Shown here piece by piece: positions 14,552-20,976 of a stretch of DNA of 20,976 bases (its first letter is position 1; each line of letters starts with the position of its first letter). The stretch covers positions 1 through 20,976 of the forward strand of contig JABDMQ010000027.1 in NCBI GenBank assembly GCA_013001365.1, in the 5' to 3' direction. A program made the position numbers and the translations under genes. The notes under the pieces were generated by a model. The model worked only from the letters and a program-made list of their open reading frames with translations, did not search any database and was not told the DNA's origin. This DNA comes from Flavobacteriaceae bacterium. GTDB taxonomy: Bacteria; Bacteroidota; Bacteroidia; Flavobacteriales; Flavobacteriaceae.

Positions 14552-15925
14552 ATGAATATGAAGAAGTATGTTTTATTAATCGCAACTGTAACACTGATGG
14601 CTAGTTGTGGCTCCGGAGACAAAGGAGAGTTAGTCGGTGTAAAAGGAAAAAAGTGGCATCCAGAAAAACCTTATGGGATGGCATTGGTTCCTGGAGGAGC
14701 ATTCATTATGGGTAAGGCAGATGATGACCTTGCAGAAATACATGATGCACCTACAAAAACTGTAACCGTAAGGTCATTCTATATGGATGAGACCGAGATT
14801 ACCAACAGTGAGTATCGTCAATTCGTTTATTGGGTAAGAGATTCTATCTTACGTACCAAGCTTGCTATACTTGCTGACGAAGTTGGTGAAGTGCCTGGTA
14901 ATGGTGGTATTGGTGAATTTGCATTTCAGGATGCAGATGAAGAAAACATGTCGGTTTACGAAAAATATATGTTAGACAACTACAGTGGTCTAGGCGATAC
15001 TGGTTATGAAGGCCGTAAGCTAAACCGCGATGTAGACTTGATCTTTGATACAGATGAGTATCCAGACGAATATTATGCAGAGGTCATGGACACTATGTAT
15101 TTGCCTATCGAGGAGTCCTATAATGGACAACGTACTTGGGATGTAAGTAAGTTCAAGTTCCAGTATACCTATATGGACATCGAGAAAGCTGCCAAGAATA
15201 GGAAGCTTAAAAGAAAGGATGTTATCATGAAAGAAGAAATAGAGATCTATCCAGATACAACATCTTGGATACGTGATTTCGCGTACTCCTACAATGAGCC
15301 AATGCACAACGATTATTTTTGGCATGAGGCTTATGGAGATTATCCAGTGGTTGGTGTGTCATGGCAGCAAGCCAAGGCATTCTGCCAGTGGAGAACCCTA
15401 AACAAGAACTCCTATCAAAAATCCAAGAAAGGTGCGGCATTCGTAAACTCTTTCAGATTACCATCTGAAGCGGAGTGGGAGTATGCTGCTCGTGGCGGAC
15501 TCGAAGGTGCAACTTACCCATGGGGAGGTTACTATGCGTATAATGACAGAGGATGTTTCTTAGCTAATTTCAAGCCAATGCGCGGAGATTATGCTGCAGA
15601 CCAGGCGTTATACACTGTAGAAGCTAAGTCTTACGAACCAAACGATTATAACCTATATAATATGGCAGGAAACGTATCTGAATGGGTACATTCCTCTTAC
15701 GACCCTGCTTCATACGAGTATTCTTCAACCATTAACCCAACTGTTAACGATGCAGACAATATGAGAAAAGTCGTTAGAGGTGGATCTTGGAAGGACGTTG
15801 CATATTTCTTGCAGGTAAGTTCAAGAGATTACGAATATGCAGATTCAGCAAGAAGCTATATCGGTTTCAGGACCGTTCAAGATTATATGGGTACGGATGT
15901 AACCCTAAATGCATCTAACAGATAA
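14552..15925 (+). CDS. gldK: GldK, type IX secretion/gliding lipoprotein
   Basis: 457 aa. The signal peptide ends in the lipobox MASC, so Cys19 is lipidated. The body is a formylglycine-generating-enzyme-like (SUMF1) domain in two halves: MALVPGGAFIMG with FYMDETEITNSEYRQF (about 44-95), and DYPVVGVSWQQAKAFCQWR, RLPSEAEWEYAARGG, YPWGG, YNMAGNVSEWV and VVRGGSWKD (about 265-420), closed by SYIGFRTV. Between them lies an acidic insert of about 170 residues, as usual in GldK. GldK has no known enzyme activity. It forms a periplasmic ring with GldN at the outer membrane and is needed for secretion and gliding. It is the first gene of the operon, with gldL, gldM and gldN following in order and no terminator between them. 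Confidence 0.98.
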   Translation: MNMKKYVLLIATVTLMASCGSGDKGELVGVKGKKWHPEKPYGMALVPGGAFIMGKADDDLAEIHDAPTKTVTVRSFYMDETEITNSEYRQFVYWVRDSILRTKLAILADEVGEVPGNGGIGEFAFQDADEENMSVYEKYMLDNYSGLGDTGYEGRKLNRDVDLIFDTDEYPDEYYAEVMDTMYLPIEESYNGQRTWDVSKFKFQYTYMDIEKAAKNRKLKRKDVIMKEEIEIYPDTTSWIRDFAYSYNEPMHNDYFWHEAYGDYPVVGVSWQQAKAFCQWRTLNKNSYQKSKKGAAFVNSFRLPSEAEWEYAARGGLEGATYPWGGYYAYNDRGCFLANFKPMRGDYAADQALYTVEAKSYEPNDYNLYNMAGNVSEWVHSSYDPASYEYSSTINPTVNDADNMRKVVRGGSWKDVAYFLQVSSRDYEYADSARSYIGFRTVQDYMGTDVTLNASNR

Positions 15926-15992
15926 GAATTATTATTAAACCCTATTATTAACCTACTTAAGTAAGTAAACTTAAACTTAAACAATTATTATT

Positions 15993-16631
15993 ATGGCACA
16001 GTCTAAAGCATCAAAAAGATTCATGACAATGGCGTACGGTTTCGGAGCCTCAATCGTTATCGTAGGAGCATTGTTCAAGATCATTCATTTTGAGATCGGA
16101 CCTTTAACTGGTAACGTTATGTTAACCATTGGTCTTGTAACAGAAGCAATCGTATTCGCAATCTCTGCATTCGAACCAGTAGATGACGATTTGGATTGGT
16201 CTTTGGTCTATCCTGAATTAGCAGGCGGACAAGGCAAGAAGAAAGAAGCGAAGAAAGACGCTGAAGGAATGTTATCCCAGAAATTGGATGATTTATTGAA
16301 AGAAGCTAAGATAGATGGTGAATTAATGGCAAGCCTTGGTGAAGGCATTAGAGGTTTTGAAACAGCCGCTAAAAACCTTTCTCCAACAACGGATGCTATG
16401 AATTCTACCAAGAAGTACAGCGAAGAGTTATCTCTTGCTGCTGCTCAGATGGAATCATTGAATAGCTTATACAAAGTACAATTAGAGAGCGCAAATCGCC
16501 AGGCTTCGATCAACGAAGAAACTGCTGAGAACGCTTCTAAGCTGAAAGAGCAAATGCAATCATTGGCATCTAACCTATCTTCTCTTAACGGAGTTTACGG
16601 TGGTATGCTATCTGCAATGAACAAGAACTAA
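15993..16631 (+). CDS. gldL: GldL, inner-membrane motor subunit of the type IX system
   Basis: 212 aa, normal for the family. Two transmembrane helices span about residues 13-31 and 40-60, the second containing Glu51 in GLVTEAIVFAISAFEP. This glutamate, together with Tyr15, Lys29, His32 and Glu61, matches the conserved motor residues described for Flavobacterium johnsoniae GldL (its Glu49, Tyr13, Lys27, His30 and Glu59), so the proton-conducting set is intact. The remainder (about 85-212) is a soluble, largely coiled-coil cytoplasmic region with runs of Ala, Glu, Gln and Leu. With GldM it converts proton flow into motion and energy for secretion. The 67-bp leader contains tandem AAACTT units. 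Confidence 0.97.
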   Translation: MAQSKASKRFMTMAYGFGASIVIVGALFKIIHFEIGPLTGNVMLTIGLVTEAIVFAISAFEPVDDDLDWSLVYPELAGGQGKKKEAKKDAEGMLSQKLDDLLKEAKIDGELMASLGEGIRGFETAAKNLSPTTDAMNSTKKYSEELSLAAAQMESLNSLYKVQLESANRQASINEETAENASKLKEQMQSLASNLSSLNGVYGGMLSAMNKN

Positions 16632-16677
16632 TTAGTGTTTAGGCACGTTATTTACTAACCCTTAAACATTATTTAAA

Positions 16678-18228
16678 ATGGCAGGAGGAAAATTATCTGC
16701 AAGGCAGAAAATGATTAACTTGATGTATTTGGTGTTCATCGCAATGTTGGCACTTAATATGTCCAAGGAAGTGCTGTCTGCATTCGGACTCATGAACGAG
16801 AAGTTCTCTGAGTCTAATGAAGCAGCAACAGAGAGGAATACTCAATTTATGGAAGGATTAGCAGAAAAGGTTGAAGAACAACCAGCTAAGTACCAACCAT
16901 TGAAAGCGCAGGCAGACCAAATAAGTGTTTTAGCAACAAACTTTAATGCATATTTGACGGACCTGAAAACAAAAATGACTTCAACAGTCGAAGATCCAGA
17001 AGACTATGAGATCATGGACAAAGGTGATTTCTTGGATCAACATTTTTTCATCGGCGACAAGTTAAAGCCGGAAGGTGAAGAATTCTTGAACCAAATGAAG
17101 ACCTTCAGAGAAGGTGTTGCTGAAGTCCTTAAAGACAATCCAGATCTTCAGGATATCGTGAATGATGTTCAGAAGAAATTCGCAACTGATGCGGTTACTA
17201 ACCGTGATGGAAATGTTATCGATTGGTTAGATTATCACTACAAAGGTTTTCCTTTAGTAGCATCTCTTACAAAAATGACAGCTTTACAAGCCGATGTCAA
17301 GACAACAGAGTCTGAAATGTTATCGTCTATGCTTGCTGGAAAATTGAAGGTAGAGGCATCTCTAACAAATTTCGATGCAATTGTTGTTCCGGACAAGACT
17401 GCTTTCTTTCAAGGTGAACAATTCACAGGAAGAATCATCTTAGGAAAGAACGATAAGACTCTTCGCGCTGATAAAGTAATTATCAATGGTAAGGAGTTAG
17501 CTGAAGATGCAATGCAAGCTGGTCAGACCATGCTTAAGTTTCCTGCAGGAAGAATTGGCGAGCAAAAGATCAAGGGTGAATTCCAGTTCAAGGAAGGTGA
17601 CTCTATCATTAGCATCCCAGTTGAAAGTTCCTATGCGGTTATTCCTAAGCCAAACGCGGCTACGATTTCTGCAGACAAGATGAACGTGGTTTATCGTGGG
17701 GTTTCTAACCCAATGACCATCTCATTTGCTGGAATACCTGATAACAAAGTTGCAGCAAGCGCACCTGGTTTACAAAAAGTTAGTGGTGTTGGTAAATATG
17801 TAATGAATCCTGGAACAGGTCGTGAAGTAACGATAAGGGTTTCTGGTAAATTACCTGATGGCAAGCCGGTGAGCGATAGCCAAACGTTCAGGATCAAGGA
17901 CATTCCTAAGCCAACTGGTACTGTAAGAGGTGAAGATGGTGCGATCAAGATGCAACGTAATGCATTGAACATTTCGACTATCGGTGCTAAACTTGACGAT
18001 TTTGATTTCGATCTGCCTTTAAGCGTATCTGGATTCAAGTTCAAAGTACTTGGACAACCTACAATAAATGTTAGTGGAAGTAAGTTGAATAGTAGAGCTA
18101 AAGCTGTACTTACTAAAGCGAAAAGAGGTTCTTCCGTTCAGATCTTCGATATTCAAGCGAAGATTAAAGGAAATAGCTCTTACAGACTTAAGAAAGTATC
18201 TCCAGTTATTATTGAGCTTACTAATTAA
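16678..18228 (+). CDS. gldM: GldM, periplasm-spanning motor subunit of the type IX system
   Basis: 516 aa, close to the usual length. The N-terminus MAGGKLSARQKMINLMYLV leads into one transmembrane helix (about 13-29, with ALNMSKEVL at its end). A long helical periplasmic domain (about 30-220) and three Ig-like domains follow, with the strands DAIVVPDKTAFFQGEQFTGRI, NPMTISFAGIPDNKV and KVLGQPTINVSG. GldM dimers insert their helices in the GldL pentamer and rotate, passing force to the GldK-GldN ring. It lies 46 bp after gldL. The start ATG at 16678 has an A-rich leader and no Shine-Dalgarno sequence. Confidence 0.98.
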   Translation: MAGGKLSARQKMINLMYLVFIAMLALNMSKEVLSAFGLMNEKFSESNEAATERNTQFMEGLAEKVEEQPAKYQPLKAQADQISVLATNFNAYLTDLKTKMTSTVEDPEDYEIMDKGDFLDQHFFIGDKLKPEGEEFLNQMKTFREGVAEVLKDNPDLQDIVNDVQKKFATDAVTNRDGNVIDWLDYHYKGFPLVASLTKMTALQADVKTTESEMLSSMLAGKLKVEASLTNFDAIVVPDKTAFFQGEQFTGRIILGKNDKTLRADKVIINGKELAEDAMQAGQTMLKFPAGRIGEQKIKGEFQFKEGDSIISIPVESSYAVIPKPNAATISADKMNVVYRGVSNPMTISFAGIPDNKVAASAPGLQKVSGVGKYVMNPGTGREVTIRVSGKLPDGKPVSDSQTFRIKDIPKPTGTVRGEDGAIKMQRNALNISTIGAKLDDFDFDLPLSVSGFKFKVLGQPTINVSGSKLNSRAKAVLTKAKRGSSVQIFDIQAKIKGNSSYRLKKVSPVIIELTN

Positions 18229-18242
18229 TAAATAGTAATACC

Positions 18243-19133
18243 ATGAAAATAAGAAGTTTTTTATTAACCGTTTTAGGCCTTTTCATTGCCACAAGTGCGT
18301 TTGCACAAGCAAATATCCTTAATGCAAAAAAGCCTGACCAGATCGGTGTAAAGTCAGACGAACATAAAAAGTTGGACAACGATAAGCCATTGGAATATGG
18401 TTATGTTGACGACAGGGATATCCTTTGGTCCAAAATGACCTGGGAAGTGGTCGATCTTGACGAGAGAGTTAATTTCTCACTGTATTATCCTATCGATACC
18501 AATAATATAGGTAGTAACAGACGTTCGTTATTCGATGTTCTTATGAACAACATCCAAAAAGGTGAAATAGAAAACATTTATGATGATTCTTATTTTAAGA
18601 CCAAACGAACTCTCAAGGATATTGAAGCAGCCATGAGTTTGATCGATACCACAGAATTGGGTATTGAGCAATTGAATGCTGGTGAGCAATTGTCTGCAGA
18701 GTATATCAATAGACGTGATATCACAGCTGCTGATATATCTGAATACCATATCAAAGGATTATGGTATTTCGATAAAAGGCAAGGTGAACTTAAATATCGT
18801 TTGCTTGGAATTGCCCCTGTAGCACCAGACGTAAACTTTATAGATTCAGATGAGCCAGATATGGTTGAGCTGTTTTGGGTATGGTTTCCGGATGCAAGAG
18901 GTGTCTTGCATGAAGCCAAGGCCTTTAACAATAATAATAGTTCGATGCCATCATCATTCGATCACTTGCTTAATTCAAGACGATTCAATGGTTTGATCTA
19001 TCGTGAAGAGAATGTCTATGGTGATAGGCAGGTCAAGGAATACATTAGCGAGAACTCATTGATGCAACTTCTGGAGTCCGACAGGATCAAGGAACGTATC
19101 CGAGATTTCGAACAAGATATGTGGAGTTACTAA
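18243..19133 (+). CDS. gldN: GldN, periplasmic ring component of the type IX system
   Basis: 296 aa. It has a standard signal peptide, MKIRSFLLTVLGLFIATSAFA, with likely cleavage after residue 21, and no lipobox, so it is a soluble periplasmic protein. The segments EYGYVDDRDILWSKMTWEVVDLDERVN and NFSLYYPIDT, and later IKGLWYFDKRQGELKYRLLGIAPV and ELFWVWFPDARGVLHEAKAFN, are typical of GldN/PorN. It binds GldK to form the outer-membrane-attached ring of the secretion machine. It starts 14 bp after gldM. The operon ends right after it, with a terminator at 19154-19182. Confidence 0.97.
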   Translation: MKIRSFLLTVLGLFIATSAFAQANILNAKKPDQIGVKSDEHKKLDNDKPLEYGYVDDRDILWSKMTWEVVDLDERVNFSLYYPIDTNNIGSNRRSLFDVLMNNIQKGEIENIYDDSYFKTKRTLKDIEAAMSLIDTTELGIEQLNAGEQLSAEYINRRDITAADISEYHIKGLWYFDKRQGELKYRLLGIAPVAPDVNFIDSDEPDMVELFWVWFPDARGVLHEAKAFNNNNSSMPSSFDHLLNSRRFNGLIYREENVYGDRQVKEYISENSLMQLLESDRIKERIRDFEQDMWSY

Positions 19134-19153
19134 AACTCACAATGCTTAAATTT

Positions 19154-19182
19154 AAACGCTCACTTTTAAAGTGGGCGTTTTT
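19154..19182 (+). terminator. Intrinsic terminator of the gldKLMN operon
   Basis: AAACGCTCAC (19154-19163) pairs with GTGGGCGTTT (19171-19180), nine Watson-Crick pairs and one G-U. Two inner A-T pairs close the loop, and a T-run follows to 19182. It is 20 bp after the gldN stop. Confidence 0.88.
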
Positions 19183-19233
19183 GTTTTCTTTATAAAATGA
19201 CCTGTAATTCATTAAGTGATGCTTTGGTCTTTT

Positions 19234-19241
19234 TATATTTG
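19234..19241 (+). promoter_or_regulatory. -7 box (TATATTTG) just upstream of the FAD oxidoreductase gene
   Basis: TATATTTG matches TAnnTTTG and ends only 5 bases before the ATG at 19247, so transcription would begin at or next to the start codon. No -33 TTTG lies at the usual distance, so this is a moderate call. Confidence 0.5.
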
Positions 19242-19246
19242 TTTGA

Positions 19247-20302
19247 ATGGAAGTAAATTATATTGTTGTAGGTGCTGGATTGGCAGGAATCGCATTTTGC
19301 GAACAATTACGACAGAACAAAAAATCGTATCTAGTATTCGATGATGCTACTCAGCAATCTTCAAAAGTAGCTGGAGGTATTTTCAATCCTGTGGTCTTAA
19401 AGAGATTTACAGCATGCTGGAAGGCTCATGAGCTATTGCATGTTTCTGAGCCATATTATCAACATCTTGAAAAATATCTTAATGTTAAACTAGTGCATGA
19501 AATGCCAATCTCAAGGATTCTTAATTCAATAGAGGAACAGAACAATTGGATAACGGCATCCGATCACCCTATTCTCTCCAGATATCTTTCGTCGATCATA
19601 ACACCAAATAAAAATGTAAATGTTAATGCGAAGCATGGATTTGGACAAGTTAAGGGAACAGGAAGGATAGATACTGAAGCCTTGGTCGAAGAATACCTCA
19701 AGAAACTGACAAGCGACAAAAGACTTCATAATAGAACTTTTGATTATCAAGAAATGGAATGTACTGGAAAGACTATTTGTTATCAGGATATAAAGGCAGA
19801 TAACATTGTATTTGCAGATGGCTTTGGATTGAAGAATAATCCAATCATGGATTATTTACCATTACGCGGCAGTAAAGGTGAATATCTTACTATCAGGTCT
19901 TCAGAGTTAGAATTGGATCATATTGTCAAGGGCCCTGTCTTTATTATCCCTTTAGGTAATGATAACTATTTGGTTGGCGCGACCTATAATAACATGGATA
20001 AAACCAATACCATTACTGAATCTGCCAAAGAAGAACTGATCACTAAATTGAGAAAAATGATTCTATGTGATTTCAAGATCATCGATCAAGTTGCGGCAAT
20101 ACGACCTACTGTAAAGGACCGAAGACCTCTAGTTGGTTGTCATCCAGAGCATAATAATATTTGGGCCTTGAACGGTTTAGGCACCAGAGGTGTAATGGCC
20201 TCACCCTATTGTGCAGCTCAATTATTCCAATATATTGAGAATTCAAAAGCCTTGGACCCTGAAATCGATATAAATCGATATGAGAACTTATTTGTTCGCT
20301 AG
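19247..20302 (+). CDS. FAD-dependent oxidoreductase of the DAO (D-amino-acid oxidase-like) family
   Basis: 351 aa. The Rossmann FAD-binding start YIVVGAGLAGIAFCEQL (Gly9, Gly11, Gly14) begins at residue 5, so the protein cannot be shortened and the 19247 start is firm. GGIFNPVVLKRF (about 44-55) follows. PLRGSKGEYLTIRS and later DNYLVGATYNN are DAO-type substrate-domain strands. The C-terminal AAIRPTVKDRRPLVG and WALNGLGTRGVMASPYCA form the second FAD contact, as in glycine oxidase and related enzymes. It probably oxidises an amine or amino acid using FAD; the substrate is unknown. It lacks a signal peptide. Its last 15 bases overlap the end of the DUF983 gene on the opposite strand. Confidence 0.9.
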   Translation: MEVNYIVVGAGLAGIAFCEQLRQNKKSYLVFDDATQQSSKVAGGIFNPVVLKRFTACWKAHELLHVSEPYYQHLEKYLNVKLVHEMPISRILNSIEEQNNWITASDHPILSRYLSSIITPNKNVNVNAKHGFGQVKGTGRIDTEALVEEYLKKLTSDKRLHNRTFDYQEMECTGKTICYQDIKADNIVFADGFGLKNNPIMDYLPLRGSKGEYLTIRSSELELDHIVKGPVFIIPLGNDNYLVGATYNNMDKTNTITESAKEELITKLRKMILCDFKIIDQVAAIRPTVKDRRPLVGCHPEHNNIWALNGLGTRGVMASPYCAAQLFQYIENSKALDPEIDINRYENLFVR

Positions 20303-20671
20303 TTCCTTGTCGAAATTCATAAAGAGGTTAATCCATATATTCCTCGATAGCCTAAGTATGATGGGCAAGAACCCGATCATTGTTCCGACAATTGCGATAA
20401 AGGCCACTTTTAGACTAGATCCAAAGAATAAGTATGAGATAACGAATGCTGCTACAGCAAATGCAATTCCAACGCCATAACTCACATACATCGCACCATA
20501 AAAAAAAGAAGGTTCAATTTTATAACGTGTGTTGCAATTAGAGCACCTTTCATTCATTTTCAAGGTTTCCGAAAGCACATATGGATTAGAATTCATATAC
20601 ATGCTCTCATAATGGCATTTAGGGCATGAGCCATTTAGGATACTATATAATTTACTTCCTTTTTTTAGCAT
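20288..20671 (-). CDS. DUF983 family membrane protein
   Basis: 127 aa. Two cysteine pairs near the N-terminus, CPKC (Cys16, Cys19) and CSNC (Cys43, Cys46), form a probable zinc ribbon. FFYGAMYVSYGVG and two hydrophobic helices (about 60-81 and 86-108) follow, with a basic end RLSRNIWINLF. This is the DUF983 layout of a small zinc-ribbon domain plus two transmembrane segments. Its function is not known. A Bacteroidota promoter lies upstream on the minus strand: TTTG at 20723-20720, then 18 bp, then TAACTTTG at 20701-20694. The 3' end overlaps the FAD oxidoreductase gene by 15 bases, tail to tail. Confidence 0.9.
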   Translation of the reverse strand: MLKKGSKLYSILNGSCPKCHYESMYMNSNPYVLSETLKMNERCSNCNTRYKIEPSFFYGAMYVSYGVGIAFAVAAFVISYLFFGSSLKVAFIAIVGTMIGFLPIILRLSRNIWINLFMNFDKELANK

Positions 20672-20693
20672 GAATTTTCTCGTAGATTTGCGT

Positions 20694-20739
20694 CAAAGTT
20701 ACATCTAATACTGAAATCTCAAAGTAACTTTGGTTACAT
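20694..20739. promoter_or_regulatory. Overlapping divergent promoters of the DUF983 and ABC-F genes
   Basis: CAAAGTTAC (20694-20702) and GTAACTTTG (20724-20732) are a perfect 9-bp inverted repeat. Read outward they give TAACTTTG boxes for DUF983 (minus) and for the ABC-F gene (plus). The 13-bp palindrome CAAAGTAACTTTG (20720-20732) serves at once as the minus-strand -33 TTTG and the plus-strand -7 box. GTTACAT is repeated directly at 20698-20704 and 20733-20739. Confidence 0.6.
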
Positions 20740-20748
20740 TATACTGCT

Positions 20749-20976
20749 ATGCTGAACATCCATGACCTTTCTATTTCATTTCAAGGCGAACCGTTGTTCG
20801 AGAATATTGGATTCCGTTTGGGTAATGGTGATCGTATAGGTTTGATCGGCAAGAATGGTGCTGGTAAGTCCACATTACTGAAAATCATTTCTGGTGAGAT
20901 GGAATATGATTCTGGACAAATTGCCTCAGATAAAGAATTGAAAATCGGTTTTCTCAAACAGGATATTGATTTTGAG
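20749..20976 (+). CDS. ABC-F family ATPase, 5' part only (cut by window end)
   Basis: The first 76 codons are visible and open to the last base. The sequence MLNIHDLSISFQGEPLFENI and the Walker A motif IGKNGAGKSTLLKIISGE (about 33-50), followed by the Q-loop region LKIGFLKQD, fit the first ATPase domain of an ABC-F protein. ABC-F proteins are soluble, have two ATPase domains, and act on ribosomes, for example Uup or EttA in translation. Which subtype this is needs the missing 3' part. The start is the ATG at 20749, 16 bases after the -7 box TAACTTTG. Confidence 0.9.
   Translation, partial: MLNIHDLSISFQGEPLFENIGFRLGNGDRIGLIGKNGAGKSTLLKIISGEMEYDSGQIASDKELKIGFLKQDIDFE

Noticed and set aside
1..20976. 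tRNA, rRNA, CRISPR, IS element, prophage or toxin-antitoxin genes
   Set aside because: No cloverleaf, spaced repeat array, transposase motif, phage protein or small two-gene toxin module was seen on either strand.

Overview
The window looks like part of a chromosome from a gliding-type member of the Bacteroidota, most likely a marine Flavobacteriia. The reasons are the complete gldK-gldL-gldM-gldN block of the type IX secretion/gliding machinery, the absence of Shine-Dalgarno sequences (starts sit behind A-rich leaders), repeated promoter elements of the Bacteroidota form TAnnTTTG, AT-rich DNA, and several protein families typical of flavobacteria (DUF3347, LptE-like lipoprotein, DUF983). No tRNA, rRNA, IS element, phage gene or CRISPR array is visible. 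Gene density is high and no gap without a gene exceeds about 200 bases.

Layout. (1) 1-831, plus strand: the end of a DUF3347 protein and a CxxC heavy-metal-associated lipoprotein (copper-type handling), followed by a strong terminator-like hairpin that lies inside the signal-peptide codons of the next ORF. (2) 775-2851, plus: two lipoproteins, one of unknown function with a possible LolA/DUF6503-like fold and one Kelch-type beta-propeller, closed by a bidirectional terminator. (3) 2869-9710, minus, read right to left: a tight operon miaB, sigma-54 activator, 65-aa protein, lptE-like, TPR protein, secG, then groES-groEL behind their own upstream region. Two junctions are TAATG stop/start overlaps. 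(4) 9839-10618, plus: a multi-pass membrane protein divergent from miaB. The 128-bp gap carries two identical outward-facing TATCTTTG boxes around a central TGACA-N3-TGTCA palindrome. (5) 10739-19133, plus: topA, a degenerate ureohydrolase-like protein that has lost metal ligands, then gldK, gldL, gldM and gldN, ending in a terminator. (6) 19247-20976: a DAO-type FAD oxidoreductase (plus) that overlaps tail to tail with a DUF983 membrane protein (minus), which is divergent from an ABC-F ATPase cut by the window edge.

How the parts relate. The gldKLMN products form the periplasmic ring (GldK, GldN) and proton-driven motor (GldL, GldM) of the type IX secretion system. The minus-strand operon joins tRNA modification with envelope building (LptE for LPS export, SecG for Sec translocation) and a sigma-54 activator that lacks any sensor domain. 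Just downstream is the GroES/GroEL chaperonin, whose upstream region carries TGACA/TGTCA repeats resembling the palindrome in front of miaB. I infer, without proof, that the activator may connect the two. The most unusual items are the metal-site-degenerate ureohydrolase homologue placed between topA and the gld genes, and the repeat-rich control regions upstream of groES, between miaB and the membrane protein, and between DUF983 and the ABC-F gene.
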